Origin: Paludibacterium purpuratum
GTDB lineage: Bacteria > Pseudomonadota > Gammaproteobacteria > Burkholderiales > Chromobacteriaceae
NCBI RefSeq assembly: GCF_004363805.1
Contig: NZ_SNZP01000006.1
Location: forward strand, 1 to 64,000
Direction of reading: 5' to 3'
DNA: 64,000 nucleotides
Below, in pieces: positions 7,783-17,728 of the stretch (position 1 is its first letter; the number at the start of each line of letters is the position of its first letter). A model generated the notes under the pieces. It did not search any database, was not told where the DNA came from, and was given only the letters and a program-made list of their open reading frames with translations. Made by a program: the position numbers and the translations under genes.

Positions 7783-9264
7783 ATGGCAGCATCCACCCTC
7801 ACCGCATGGTTCATTCCGGAATCGATCCGGCAATCCCCCGAGCAATCGATCAAGGCGCGCACCGTGGTGGGCGTGGCACTGTTGGCCGGGATCATCGCGC
7901 CACTGTTCGCCATCGAATACTTCAAACTCAACCATCCGACCATGGCCTGGGGGATCGTCAGCGGCGGAATGGCGCTGTTGTCCGGCCCGCTGATTCTCAA
8001 GTTGACCGGCGCCCTGCGCTTTACCGCCGAATTCATCATCGGCGCCATGTTCTGCATGGTGTGCTGGATGGTCTATGTCAACGGCGGCATCATGTCGACC
8101 AGCATCGTCTGGTTCGCATCGATCCCCTTCACCTCGATCTTCGTCAGCGGTAGACGTTCGGGCGTGGTCTGGACGCTACTGGCACTCGCTGCCATCGGCA
8201 TGTTCTTCCTGCTGTCCGGCCAGGCGGGCTGGCTACCGACAGTACCGATCGACCGTAGTTTGGTACCGACGCTGCAAGCCAAGTCGCTGGCCGGTCTGAC
8301 CCTGATGGTGCTGGTGCTGGCCATGTCCTACGATAAGGCCAAGGTGCAAAGCTTTGCCAAGCTCGACGAGGCCCGAAACCAAGCGGAGGAAGCTAGCCTG
8401 GCGATCAAGTCCATGCTCGAGCAGGTCACCCGTTCGATCCACGATGCCTCCAGTGCCAGCCGCGAGATCGCCCAAGCGACGCGTAAGATGGCACAGACCA
8501 TGACCGATCAGCGTGAACGGGCCGAAGACATGGTGGTGGTGGCACAGCAGATGGCGGTGGTGACCAGTCAGAATACCGAGCAGTCGCACTCCGCCACCAA
8601 CATGGCCCAAAGCACTGGGGAACAGGCCAATAAAGGCGGCCTGGCCATGGATCAAGCAGTCGGCCAACTCGATCAAGCCTCCCGGGTCATCACCAACGCC
8701 GCCCAGCGACTGGAAGAACTGGGCCAACGCAGCGTCGAAATCAGCAGCATCGTCCAATTGATCCGCGACATCGCCGACCAGACCAATCTGCTGGCGCTCA
8801 ACGCAGCCATCGAGGCGGCACGCGCAGGCGAGTCCGGACGCGGTTTTGCCGTGGTGGCCGATGAAGTGCGCAAGCTGGCCGAACGCACCCAGCAGGCGAC
8901 CGAGGGTGTGGAACAGAAAATCAAAATGATCGTCGATGGCACCAGCCAAGCCATCGATGCGATGCGCGACGGCAGCCGGCAGATGCAGGCCGGACAGGAA
9001 AACAGCAGCTCGGCGCAGCAGCAGCTGGGCGACATCATCCGCGATACGCGCGAACTGGCGGGCATCCTGAGCGAGGTCGCCACCGCCGAAGCCAAGCAAA
9101 ACCAAGGCTTCGGTCAATTCGCCAACGACATCACCGCCGTGGGCGAATCCACCCGCGTGTTGACCCACGAAGTCCACACCATTGCCGAGGCGATTCAGAA
9201 ACTGGACGGGCTGATGGCCGAACTGGGGCAATCGATGCGCCAATTCTCCGGCGCAGCGGCCTGA
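7783..9264 (+). CDS. methyl-accepting chemotaxis protein with six-TM N-terminus
   Basis: A 493-aa chemoreceptor. Instead of two TM helices flanking a periplasmic sensor it has about six closely spaced hydrophobic segments (residues ~27-47, 54-74, 79-101, 103-121, 126-145, 166-185), so ligand sensing would occur in or at the membrane. No HAMP domain is apparent. The cytoplasmic part is a long coiled coil with the invariant hairpin tip around [20 protein letters not shown] and [16 protein letters not shown], which contacts CheA/CheW. CCAGGAG lies 10 nt before the ATG. No che genes adjoin it; the flagellar genes at the far end of the window fit a motile cell. Confidence 0.92.
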   Translation: MAASTLTAWFIPESIRQSPEQSIKARTVVGVALLAGIIAPLFAIEYFKLNHPTMAWGIVSGGMALLSGPLILKLTGALRFTAEFIIGAMFCMVCWMVYVNGGIMSTSIVWFASIPFTSIFVSGRRSGVVWTLLALAAIGMFFLLSGQAGWLPTVPIDRSLVPTLQAKSLAGLTLMVLVLAMSYDKAKVQSFAKLDEARNQAEEASLAIKSMLEQVTRSIHDASSASREIAQATRKMAQTMTDQRERAEDMVVVAQQMAVVTSQNTEQSHSATNMAQSTGEQANKGGLAMDQAVGQLDQASRVITNAAQRLEELGQRSVEISSIVQLIRDIADQTNLLALNAAIEAARAGESGRGFAVVADEVRKLAERTQQATEGVEQKIKMIVDGTSQAIDAMRDGSRQMQAGQENSSSAQQQLGDIIRDTRELAGILSEVATAEAKQNQGFGQFANDITAVGESTRVLTHEVHTIAEAIQKLDGLMAELGQSMRQFSGAAA

Positions 9265-9333
9265 AATGCGCCGGAAGCGAGCAAAGCGGCAGTGTTATAA
9301 TTGCCGCTTTTGATTGCGACGACCGGCAGCACA

Positions 9334-12300
9334 ATGAAATCCGACTCCTCCTTGCACGCCCTCAAAACCGCCTTGGCAGACTGCCTGATCCGCGACCGCC
9401 GGCCCTTGTCGGCCAAGTTGCGCGAAGCCGAGGCGCGTGCGCGCAAGGGACAGCCGGCCGATCGGTCGATCGCACAGATCGAGGCCCAGATCGCCCGCTC
9501 GCAAGCGCGCGTGGCGGCCAGACGCGCGCATCTGCCCACCCCGACCTTCGACGACAGCCTGCCGGTCAACCAGAAGCTCGAAGACATCCGCAACGCCATC
9601 GACCGGCACCAGGTCGTGATCGTGTGCGGCGAAACCGGCTCGGGCAAGACCACTCAGATCCCGAAGATCTGCCTGACCCTGGGGCGCGGCGTGCACGGTT
9701 TGATCGGCCATACCCAGCCGCGGCGGCTGGCGGCGCGCTCGGTTGCCACGCGCATCGCCCAGGAGTTGGGCTCGCCGCTTGGCGAGCATGTCGGTTTCAA
9801 AGTGCGTTTCACCGACCAACTATCGGAAAAAAGTGTCATCAAGCTGATGACCGACGGCATTCTGTTGGCAGAAACCCAGACCGATCGCCAACTGGAAGCC
9901 TACGACACCATCATCATCGACGAAGCGCACGAGCGCAGCCTGAACATCGATTTCATGTTGGGCTATCTCAAGCAACTGCTGCCGCGCCGACCCGATCTGA
10001 AGGTGATCATCACCTCGGCCACCATCGATGCCGACCGCTTTTCGCGCCATTTCGACAACGCGCCGGTCATTGAGGTTTCCGGTCGGCTCTACCCGGTGGA
10101 AATGCGGTACCGCCCCTTGGCCGAACGCGACGAAGACGAGCGCGAAATGGAGATGGAAGACGCCGTGGTCGAGGCGGCGCAAGAGCTGATGCGGCTGGGT
10201 AGCGGCGACATCCTGGTGTTTCTTCCCGGCGAGCGCGAAATCCGCGAGACCGCCGAGAAGCTGCGCAAGGCCGGCATACGGGGACTGGAGATCCTGCCGC
10301 TATTCGCCCGGCTCTCCAACGAGGATCAGCAGCGCATCTTTCGGCCCAGCGGCGGTCGGCGCATCGTCCTGGCCACCAACGTGGCGGAAACCTCGCTGAC
10401 CGTACCCGGCATCCGCTACGTCATCGATACCGGCCTCGCGCGCGTCAAGCGCTATAGCCCGCGCGCCAAAATCGAGCAGTTGCTGGTGGAGAAGATCTCC
10501 CAGGCGGCGGCACGGCAGCGCGCCGGCCGTTGCGGACGGGTCGAGGCCGGCGTGTGCATCCGGCTGTACGGCGAGGACGATTTCAACGCGCGCTCGGCCT
10601 TCACCGATCCGGAGATCCTGCGCGCCAACCTGGCGGCGGTCATTCTGCGCATGGCGGCATTGCGGCTCGGCCGAGTCGATGCCTTCCCCTTCATCGAGCC
10701 CCCCTCCTCGCGCCAGATCGCCGACGGCTACCAGGTATTGACCGAGCTGGGCGCGCTCACCGAGTCGGGCGAACTATCGAAAATCGGCGAAGAACTGGCG
10801 CGCATCCCGACCGACCCGCGACTCGGCCGTATGTTGCTCGCCGCACGCGACTTCCACTGCGTGCGCGAAATGTTGATTATCGCCTCGGCCCTGTCGATTC
10901 AGGATCCACGCGAGCGTCCGTTCGAAGCACGCGATGCGGCGGAGCGCGCGCATACCCGGTTCGTCGACGACAAATCCGACTTTCTGTCGTTCCTGCACTT
11001 GTGGGACTTCTACGACGAGGCTCACAAGCACAAGAAATCGACGCGCCAACTGATCAATCTATGCCATGACCACTTCCTGTCGTGGATGCGCATGCGCGAA
11101 TGGCGCGAGTTGCATGGCCAACTAGCCGAAATTGCCGGCGAACTAGGCTTTCGCGCCGAAGCGGTACCGGCAAACGCAGCAACGACGGAAAAGGCTAAGC
11201 AAAAGCTGGATCTGGTGGCCTACGAAAACCTGCACAAGGCACTGTTGACCGGTCTGATCGGCAATGTCGGCATGAAATCGACCGAGGGCGACGACTATCT
11301 CGGCGCCCGCGGCAGCCATTTCCTGATCTTCCCCGGCTCTGGATTAAAGAAGAGCAAACCGAAATGGCTGGTAGCGGCCGAACTGGTCGAGACTTCGCGC
11401 CTATATGCGCGCTCGGTGGCCAAGATCGAACCGGAGTGGATCGAGAAACTGGCGCCGCACCTGGTCAAATACCACTACTTCGACCCGCATTGGGAAAAGG
11501 CGCGTGGCGAGGTGGTCGCCAGCGAGCGCGTCACCTTGTTCAGCCTGACGCTGGTACCGCGCCGACCCGTCAGCTACGGCCGCATCGCGCCTGCCGAGGC
11601 TCGCGAGTTGTTCATCCGCGGCGCGCTGGTGGCCATGGAATACACTAGCCAAGCGCCGTTCTTCCAACACAACCAACGCTTGATCCGCGAAGTGGAGCAA
11701 CTGGAGCACAAGTCGCGACGACAGGACGTGCTGGTGGACGAAGAGGCACTGTATAGCTTCTACCACGAGCGTATCGGCGCCGAGGTGGTGGACGCCGCCA
11801 GCTTCGAAGTCTGGCGCAAGGACGCCGAGCACCTGGAACCGAAGAAACTATTCCTGACGCGCGACGAACTGATGCGTCATGCCGCGCAGCACGTCACCGA
11901 GAACCAATTTCCGGAATGGATGGAAACCGCTGACGGCCGGCTGCGCCTGAAATACCGCTTCGAACCGAACCACCCGCTCGATGGCGTGACGGTCGACGTA
12001 CCGTTGGCGATCATCAACCGACTGCAACCGGCCTGCTTCGAATGGCTGGTGCCGGGTATGCTGCGCGAGAAGGTGCAGGCGTTGATCAAGGCACTGCCCA
12101 AGCAGATTCGCCGCAACTGCGTGCCAGTGCCGGACTTCGTCACGCGTTTCCTGGATGCGCAACCCGACAGACAACAACCGCTGAGCACCCAACTGGCGGA
12201 CTTCGTTGCCAAGGAAACCCGCGAGCATCCGGGTGCCGATGCCTTCGCGCAGGCCGAATTGCCCGCACACCTGCTATTCAACTTCCGCGTCATCGACGAC

Positions 12301-13245
12301 GGCAAGCAAGAGCTTGGTAGCGGCCGTGACCTGCTTCTGCTTCAGCGCCAATTCGGCCAGGCGGCGCAGCTGACCTTCCGCGACACCTCGGCCGAATTCG
12401 AGCGCGACGATGTCGCCAGCTGGGACTTCGGCGATCTGCCGGCCTCGATCCAGTTCGCACGCGGCCGCCAGCAACTGACTGGCTACCCGGCGCTGGTGGT
12501 GGAGCAGGAGCGCATCGCGCTACGCTTGTTCGACACCGAGGCCGCCAGCGAGCACGCCCATCGCGGCGGGGTCGTCCGCCTGCTCCAGCTACAACTGAAG
12601 GAGCAGATGAAGCAAATGGGCAAAGGTCTGCCGGGCATGACCCAAAATGCACTGCAATTGCGCACAGTGGCCAATGCCGACGAATTGTTGGCCGACGCCA
12701 TCGCCGCCATCTGCGATCGCGCCTTTATCGGCGACGATCCGCTGCCGCGTAGCGAAAAGCAATTCAACGAGCAGAAAGCACGCGCCCGTACCCGGTTACC
12801 GGCGGTCAGCCAGGCAGTAGTGCAATATCTCGGGCAGATCGCCCAGGAATACCAGACACTGTCGCTGCGTCTGGCAAAGCACCGGCTAAGCCAGGAATTG
12901 CGCCTACAGCTCGATGCACTGGTCTACCGCGGTTTCCTCGCCGCCACCCCCTGGAGCCACTTGCCGCATCTGCCGCGCTATCTGAAAGCCATGGGCCTAC
13001 GCATGGACAAGCAGCCGGCCAACCCGCAGCGCGATGGACAGCGCGCGGCGGAAATTCGCCAGCTGTGGGACATGTGGCAGGCGCAGGTCGCCGAACGCCG
13101 GCAACAAGGCGAGGTTTCACCGGCGCTAGCCGATTTCCGTTGGCAGATCGAGGAACTGCGGGTGTCGTTGTTCGCCCAGGAACTCAAGACGCCCTACCCG
13201 GTTTCGCTCAAGCGCTTGCAGAAGCTCTGGCACGATATCAAGTAA
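9334..13245 (+). CDS. hrpA: ATP-dependent RNA helicase HrpA (DEAH box)
   Basis: A 1303-aa DEAH-box helicase matching HrpA in length and order. It has Walker A GETGSGKTTQ near residue 105, DEAH in IIIDEAHERSLNIDF, SAT in motif III, QRAGRCGR in motif VI, then the HA2/OB-fold region and the long HrpA-specific C-terminal domain (DUF3418 type). It acts on RNA in the cytoplasm and has been linked to ribosome rescue and fimbrial mRNA processing in E. coli. I chose the ATG at 9334; an in-frame TTG at 9301 would add 11 unlikely residues. The ribosome site is weak. Confidence 0.96.
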   Translation: MKSDSSLHALKTALADCLIRDRRPLSAKLREAEARARKGQPADRSIAQIEAQIARSQARVAARRAHLPTPTFDDSLPVNQKLEDIRNAIDRHQVVIVCGETGSGKTTQIPKICLTLGRGVHGLIGHTQPRRLAARSVATRIAQELGSPLGEHVGFKVRFTDQLSEKSVIKLMTDGILLAETQTDRQLEAYDTIIIDEAHERSLNIDFMLGYLKQLLPRRPDLKVIITSATIDADRFSRHFDNAPVIEVSGRLYPVEMRYRPLAERDEDEREMEMEDAVVEAAQELMRLGSGDILVFLPGEREIRETAEKLRKAGIRGLEILPLFARLSNEDQQRIFRPSGGRRIVLATNVAETSLTVPGIRYVIDTGLARVKRYSPRAKIEQLLVEKISQAAARQRAGRCGRVEAGVCIRLYGEDDFNARSAFTDPEILRANLAAVILRMAALRLGRVDAFPFIEPPSSRQIADGYQVLTELGALTESGELSKIGEELARIPTDPRLGRMLLAARDFHCVREMLIIASALSIQDPRERPFEARDAAERAHTRFVDDKSDFLSFLHLWDFYDEAHKHKKSTRQLINLCHDHFLSWMRMREWRELHGQLAEIAGELGFRAEAVPANAATTEKAKQKLDLVAYENLHKALLTGLIGNVGMKSTEGDDYLGARGSHFLIFPGSGLKKSKPKWLVAAELVETSRLYARSVAKIEPEWIEKLAPHLVKYHYFDPHWEKARGEVVASERVTLFSLTLVPRRPVSYGRIAPAEARELFIRGALVAMEYTSQAPFFQHNQRLIREVEQLEHKSRRQDVLVDEEALYSFYHERIGAEVVDAASFEVWRKDAEHLEPKKLFLTRDELMRHAAQHVTENQFPEWMETADGRLRLKYRFEPNHPLDGVTVDVPLAIINRLQPACFEWLVPGMLREKVQALIKALPKQIRRNCVPVPDFVTRFLDAQPDRQQPLSTQLADFVAKETREHPGADAFAQAELPAHLLFNFRVIDDGKQELGSGRDLLLLQRQFGQAAQLTFRDTSAEFERDDVASWDFGDLPASIQFARGRQQLTGYPALVVEQERIALRLFDTEAASEHAHRGGVVRLLQLQLKEQMKQMGKGLPGMTQNALQLRTVANADELLADAIAAICDRAFIGDDPLPRSEKQFNEQKARARTRLPAVSQAVVQYLGQIAQEYQTLSLRLAKHRLSQELRLQLDALVYRGFLAATPWSHLPHLPRYLKAMGLRMDKQPANPQRDGQRAAEIRQLWDMWQAQVAERRQQGEVSPALADFRWQIEELRVSLFAQELKTPYPVSLKRLQKLWHDIK

Positions 13246-13247
13246 GC

Positions 13248-13268
13248 CGCGGCTGCGCACCAGCCGCG
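13248..13268 (+). terminator. possible hairpin terminator after hrpA
   Basis: CGCGGCTG (13248-13255) pairs perfectly with CAGCCGCG (13261-13268), 3 nt after the hrpA stop. There is no T run, so intrinsic termination is uncertain. Confidence 0.35.
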
Positions 13269-13363
13269 AATTAAATGACATAGAACAAGTGGCCGGGCTA
13301 TTCCAAGCTTGCCGCAGTCAGTAAAATGTCACTAGCGATATATCGAGGCGGAATAGCGGGGCC

Positions 13364-14521
13364 ATGACAGAAAAAACGGGCACGATGCGACAGGCCAAAG
13401 TACCTGGCGACCTGATCGAGGTCGGCCAGTCGCTGCCGTTTGATATTTTTGCCGAGCACGGCTTTCTGTTGATGAAGAAGGGGCACTATGTCCTGACCGA
13501 CGAGCAGAAGAAGAAGCTGGAGCGCATCGGCGTCACGCAATTCGTCACCGAAGAGAAAATCGAAGAAGGCGGTTACGGCGACGCCACGCAAGAAAGCAAG
13601 CACCTGCTGCCCGGTCCGTTCGACGAGATGTCGCACCTGTATCAGCGTACGCGGGCGCTGCTGCGTCAGGCCATGCACGTCAAGGACTTCCCCGGCGCCG
13701 TCCTCAGCGTGGCACAAAGCATTCTGCTGCTGGCGCAAACCCAACCCGATGCCGTTGTCGCCTCGATCCTGCTGGCGCCGTTTCGCGAATATGCGCCGGC
13801 GCATTCGGTACATACTGCCGCCATGCTGGCGCTCCTGACGCGGCGCATGTCGCTACCGCCCCGTCATCGAGAAACCCTGCTGTGCGCTGCGTTGACCATG
13901 AACATCGCCCAGGTCGAGCTGCAAAACGAACTGTTCGGCCAGCAGGCCGCATTGACCCGAACCCAGCAGGAGGAGATCAAGTCGCACCCGCTACTGGGTT
14001 CGGCCATTCTGCGTGAAGCCGGCGTCGAGGACGAACTGTGGCATACCCTGGTCCAGACCCATCACGAATCCTGGACCGGCGGCGGTTACCCGTTCTCTCT
14101 AGGGCGCGAGCAGATCCTGCCGCCGGCGCACATTCTGCATCTGGCCGACATCGTCTGCGCCAAGCTGACGCCGCGCCGCTACCGTTCGGCGCTGTTGCCG
14201 GCCACCGCGCTTGGGCAGATTTTCCAGCGTAAGGATGCGGAATTCGACGAAGCCTTCACCACGCTACTGATCAAGGAGCTGGGCATCTACCCGCCGGGCA
14301 GTTTCGTCAAACTGGCCAGCAACGAGATCGGCGTGGTCACCTATCGCGGCAATAAGCCGAGCACACCGCAAGTGGCGGCCTTACGCAAGGTCGACGGCCC
14401 GGCCTACGCCGAGCCGTTGATCCGCGAGTCGCGCAACCCCGCCTACAAGGTTCTCGAGCCCTGCTCGTCGCTATTGAGCGGCGTGCGCCCGGGATACCTC
14501 GGGCGCCTGTGGAGACTCTGA
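13364..14521 (+). CDS. degenerate HD-GYP-type domain protein
   Basis: A 385-aa protein with an HD-GYP-like fold: an N-terminal 'DUF3391-like' segment (residues ~10-65), then a helical domain. Landmarks remain (HSVHTAAML at 147-155, HHE at 233-235, GGGYP at 239-243, LADIVCAKLTPRRYR), but the metal-binding HD dyad expected in 'ALLHDIG' is replaced by ALTMN at 176-180. True HD-GYP enzymes hydrolyse cyclic-di-GMP; this one probably binds a nucleotide or partner without catalysis. It stands alone between hrpA and a convergent nagZ. Confidence 0.78.
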   Translation: MTEKTGTMRQAKVPGDLIEVGQSLPFDIFAEHGFLLMKKGHYVLTDEQKKKLERIGVTQFVTEEKIEEGGYGDATQESKHLLPGPFDEMSHLYQRTRALLRQAMHVKDFPGAVLSVAQSILLLAQTQPDAVVASILLAPFREYAPAHSVHTAAMLALLTRRMSLPPRHRETLLCAALTMNIAQVELQNELFGQQAALTRTQQEEIKSHPLLGSAILREAGVEDELWHTLVQTHHESWTGGGYPFSLGREQILPPAHILHLADIVCAKLTPRRYRSALLPATALGQIFQRKDAEFDEAFTTLLIKELGIYPPGSFVKLASNEIGVVTYRGNKPSTPQVAALRKVDGPAYAEPLIRESRNPAYKVLEPCSSLLSGVRPGYLGRLWRL

Positions 14522-14526
14522 CGTAA

Positions 14527-14580
14527 GAGCGGTTTCAACCGCGATTTACTGGCGGCGGCCAATCGCGGTTGAAACCGCTC
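14527..14580. repeat. REPIN-like inverted repeat
   Basis: Two perfect 20-bp arms (14527-14546 and 14561-14580) in inverted orientation flank a 14-bp centre. Each arm contains its own small palindrome GCGGTTTCAACCGC. This is the architecture of paired REP sequences, and it sits between two convergent genes, a usual REPIN position. It may also stop transcription from both sides. Confidence 0.6.
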
Positions 14581-14595
14581 CCACGGCCGCTCCCC

Positions 14596-15681
14596 TTAGT
14601 GAGCCTCGCCCACCGCCGGACCGGCAATCGTGCGCTCGTCGGGTGCCATGGCCCGCACGACTTGCTGACAGTCGGCGAACTCCACGCTCTGCAGTACCCC
14701 CTGCCAGTGCGCCGCATCGCGCTGACCGTGCATACGCGCCAGCCGGCGTGCCAACGCCTCGCAGGGCGGTGCCGGCAGCTCGGCCAACAGCGTGTCGAGC
14801 AAATCCGGACGATTGCATAGCAAAACCATGTCGCAGCCCGCATCGAGGGCGGCACGCGCGCGCTCGACGATACCGCCGGCGACCGCCGCGCCCTCCATCC
14901 CCAGATCGTCGGAGAAGATCACGCCATCGAACGCCAGTTCGCCGCGCAGTACGTCTTGCAGCCAGATACGCGAAAACCCGGCCGGCAACGCATCCACAGC
15001 CGGGTAGACCACATGCGCCGGCATGACCGACCCCATGCCGGCCTTGGCCATGCGTGCAAACGGCAGCAGATCGGCGCGGCGGATCGCATCGAGCGTGCGT
15101 TCGTCGCGCGGCGTCACATGGTGCGAGTCGCCCTCAACCCAACCGTGGCCGGGGAAGTGCTTGCCGCAGCTCGACATACCGCCGCGCGCCAGCCCGCGCT
15201 GTAACGCCAGCGCCAATTCCGCCACCACCTCAGGATCGGCCGCGAACGCTCGGTCTCCGATAACCGCGCAACGCGACCAATCCAGGTCGAGCACCGGGGT
15301 AAACGATAGATCGAGTCCGCAGGCGCGTAACTCGGCCGCCAGAACATAGCCGACCGTTTCGGCGCGCGCACGCGCAAGTTCGGCGTCCTGTTGCCACAGT
15401 TCGCCCAGGCGACGCATCGGCGGCAGGCGGGTAAAGCCCGGCAGGAAACGCTGCACGCGCCCCCCCTCGTGGTCGACGGCAACCACCAGGGCGGGGTTGC
15501 GTAGCGCACGGATTTCCCGCGTCAAGGCGCACAATTGTTCGATCGACTCGAAGTTGCGGCGGAACAGGATCACGCCGCCGACCTTCGGGTGGCTCAGTGT
15601 CTGACGTTCTTGCTCGCTCAGGACCAGGCCGGCGACGCCGACCATCACCGGGCCGAGCGGCAGGTTTTGGGCTTGTGTCAT
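14596..15681 (-). CDS. nagZ: beta-N-acetylhexosaminidase NagZ
   Basis: Cytoplasmic glycoside hydrolase family 3 enzyme that removes N-acetylglucosamine from anhydromuropeptides in peptidoglycan recycling. The 361-aa translation has the signature KHFPGHG at 174-180, the catalytic DSH motif at 185-187 and the nucleophile region FSDDLGM at 257-262. Length is normal. The start ATG at 15681 overlaps the acpS stop codon (ATGA), so it is translationally coupled as the last gene of the lepA-to-nagZ block. A REPIN-like repeat lies just beyond its stop. Confidence 0.96.
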   Translation of the reverse strand: MTQAQNLPLGPVMVGVAGLVLSEQERQTLSHPKVGGVILFRRNFESIEQLCALTREIRALRNPALVVAVDHEGGRVQRFLPGFTRLPPMRRLGELWQQDAELARARAETVGYVLAAELRACGLDLSFTPVLDLDWSRCAVIGDRAFAADPEVVAELALALQRGLARGGMSSCGKHFPGHGWVEGDSHHVTPRDERTLDAIRRADLLPFARMAKAGMGSVMPAHVVYPAVDALPAGFSRIWLQDVLRGELAFDGVIFSDDLGMEGAAVAGGIVERARAALDAGCDMVLLCNRPDLLDTLLAELPAPPCEALARRLARMHGQRDAAHWQGVLQSVEFADCQQVVRAMAPDERTIAGPAVGEAH

Positions 15682-16088
15682 GGGAGAATCTCTCGGGTTG
15701 TCGGCGCGTCGAGGCGCTCGAGGACGACAAAGGCGAGCGCATAACTGCGCTCGTCGCTGATAGAGACATGATGCGCGACGATGCCGCGCGCCGCCATGTA
15801 AGCGGACAGTTTCGGCGAAAAAGCCAGCGTGGGTTTACCGGCGGGGTCGTGCTCCAGACGAATGGCCGTCAACAGCACGGGATCGCGCAAACCGGTACCC
15901 AGCGCCTTGGACAGCGCCTCCTTGACTGCGAAGCGCTTGGCGAGGAAACGCGCCGGGTCGCCGGCGGCCTGCCAGTCGGCAAGCTCCTCCGGCGCCAGAA
16001 TATGGCGCGCGGGGCCGTCCGGGTGGCGTGCGAGCAAGTCGACCATCCGTGCGATTTCCACCATGTCGGTACCGATGCCGGCGATCAT
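15678..16088 (-). CDS. acpS: holo-[acyl-carrier-protein] synthase
   Basis: Transfers 4'-phosphopantetheine from CoA to apo-ACP. The 136-aa protein carries GIGTDMVEIARM at the start and FAVKEALSKALGTG, the conserved Mg2+/CoA-binding motif. I chose the ATG at 16088 because AGGAG precedes it and it overlaps the recO stop as ATGA; an in-frame start 24 bp upstream is unnecessary. In many relatives pdxJ separates recO from acpS, but here the two genes directly overlap. Confidence 0.95.
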   Translation of the reverse strand: MIAGIGTDMVEIARMVDLLARHPDGPARHILAPEELADWQAAGDPARFLAKRFAVKEALSKALGTGLRDPVLLTAIRLEHDPAGKPTLAFSPKLSAYMAARGIVAHHVSISDERSYALAFVVLERLDAPTTREILP

Positions 16089-16828
16089 GCGGACTCCTGC
16101 TCGGTCTGCCAATTGAGCGACTGCAGTAATTCGCGCGTCGCGAGGCGAGCGTCCGGCCCCATCAGTTCCTCCAGGAGAAGCCGCAGCAGGCCGCGTGCCT
16201 CGCGCCGAGTCAACTCGGTGGAAAAATCGCCGGCGGCCATGGCCAGCAGCGTCGCGCCGCTAACCAGCGCTTGGTGATTTTCCGGTTCGAAGCCGCGATC
16301 CAGCACAGGCGGGAAGCCCGGCCGGCAAAGGTAGAGCCGCTCGGGCGCGACCGTGGCGCCGTCCTCGTCCTGCGTCAATTCCGGCGCATAGCCCAAAGCG
16401 CGGATCAGCGCCAACTCGAAGCGCCGCAACAACTCGCCCGGCGCTTCGCCGCTCGCCAAACCGCGCACGGCGCGGTCGTAGATGCGCCAAATGTCGCCTT
16501 GCGCATCCTCGCGCGCCAGCAAGCGCATCAGCAGTTCGTTCAGGTAGAAGCCGCAAATCAGTGCGAGCCCGGACAATTGTCGCACTCCGCCCTGCCAATC
16601 GGCAGCGTGCAGCGTGCGCACCTCGTTCTTACCGAACCAGGATAGCGTCAGCGGTTGAAACGGCAGCAGCAATCCGCGCAGCTCGGCGCGCGGGCGCCGA
16701 GCACCCCGCGCCACCAGTCCGAGCCGGCCATGCTCCGGCGTCAGGACTTCCAGCAGCAGGCTGGTTTCGCGGTAGGGCCGGGCATGCAGGATATATGCCG
16801 GCTGTCGATCGACCTTGCCCGGATTCAT
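16085..16828 (-). CDS. recO: DNA repair protein RecO
   Basis: Recombination mediator of the RecFOR pathway that helps load RecA on SSB-coated gaps. The 247-aa product has the N-terminal OB fold (AYILHARPYRETSLLLEVLT, GLVARGARRPR) and the helical C-terminal part (CGFYLNELLMRLL, FELALIRALGYAP). The Cys residues of the zinc motif seen in some RecO proteins are not obvious. It follows era by 9 bp and overlaps acpS by 4 bp. Confidence 0.94.
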   Translation of the reverse strand: MNPGKVDRQPAYILHARPYRETSLLLEVLTPEHGRLGLVARGARRPRAELRGLLLPFQPLTLSWFGKNEVRTLHAADWQGGVRQLSGLALICGFYLNELLMRLLAREDAQGDIWRIYDRAVRGLASGEAPGELLRRFELALIRALGYAPELTQDEDGATVAPERLYLCRPGFPPVLDRGFEPENHQALVSGATLLAMAAGDFSTELTRREARGLLRLLLEELMGPDARLATRELLQSLNWQTEQESA

Positions 16829-16837
16829 AGCCAGGCC

Positions 16838-17728
16838 TTAGTGAAGGCCGAATTCCTTCAAGAAGCGAACGTCGTCGGCCCAACCGCTCTTGACCTTGAC
16901 CCACACTTGCAGAAACACCTTGCCGTCGAACAGTTTTTCCATGTCCAGCCGCGCTTCGGTGGAAATCTTCTTGAGCTTTTCCCCACCCTTGCCGATGACG
17001 ATGCTCTTCTGCCCTTCCTTGTCGACCAGAACCGCCACGTGAATACGCCGCAAGGCGCCGTCGAGTTCGAACAGCTCGACCTCGACGTTCATCGAATACG
17101 GCAGTTCCTCGCCCAGATAGCGGAACAACTTTTCGCGTACGATTTCGGCGGCCAGGAAGCGTTCGCTCTTGTCGGTCACCATGTCTTCCGGATAGAGCGG
17201 CACCGATTCCGGCAAGTGCGGCCGCACTTGCGCCAGCAATTCCGCCAGTCGTTGGCCATGCTTGGCGCTGACCGCTTCGATACCGGCAAAAGCGAAGTCC
17301 TGCTCGACGCGGGCGATGAATTCCGACAGTGCCAGTTTGTCCTTGGCACGGTCGAGCTTGTTGACCACCAGGATGACCGGCGTGTTCTTAGGCAGCAAGG
17401 GCAGAATTTCACGGTCGGCGCCGGTCCAGCGCATGGCTTCGACGATGAACAGCACGCAGTCGACATCGGACAGCGTCTCTTTCACGCTCTGGTTGAGCAC
17501 GTCGTTGAGCGCGCTGCGGTGATGAGTCTGGAATCCAGGCGTGTCGACGAAGACGAATTGCGCATCGTCCTCGGTGCGGATGCCGGTCACGCGATGGCGA
17601 GTGGTCTGCGCCTTCTTCGAGGTAATGCTGACCTTCTGGCCGATCAGGTGGTTCATCAGCGTGGATTTGCCGACATTGGGTCGGCCGACGATAGCGACGA
17701 AGCCGCAGTGAAAGGAAATATCAGTCAT
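16838..17728 (-). CDS. era: GTPase Era
   Basis: Essential GTPase that binds the 3' end of 16S rRNA and aids 30S maturation. The 296-aa protein shows G1 GRPNVGKS, switch region QTTRHR, G3 DTPG and G4 NKLD, then a C-terminal KH domain with the IGKGG loop ([15 protein letters not shown]). The start codon overlaps the rnc stop (ATGA), the common rnc-era coupling that joins rRNA cleavage with subunit assembly. Confidence 0.97.
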   Translation of the reverse strand: MTDISFHCGFVAIVGRPNVGKSTLMNHLIGQKVSITSKKAQTTRHRVTGIRTEDDAQFVFVDTPGFQTHHRSALNDVLNQSVKETLSDVDCVLFIVEAMRWTGADREILPLLPKNTPVILVVNKLDRAKDKLALSEFIARVEQDFAFAGIEAVSAKHGQRLAELLAQVRPHLPESVPLYPEDMVTDKSERFLAAEIVREKLFRYLGEELPYSMNVEVELFELDGALRRIHVAVLVDKEGQKSIVIGKGGEKLKKISTEARLDMEKLFDGKVFLQVWVKVKSGWADDVRFLKEFGLH

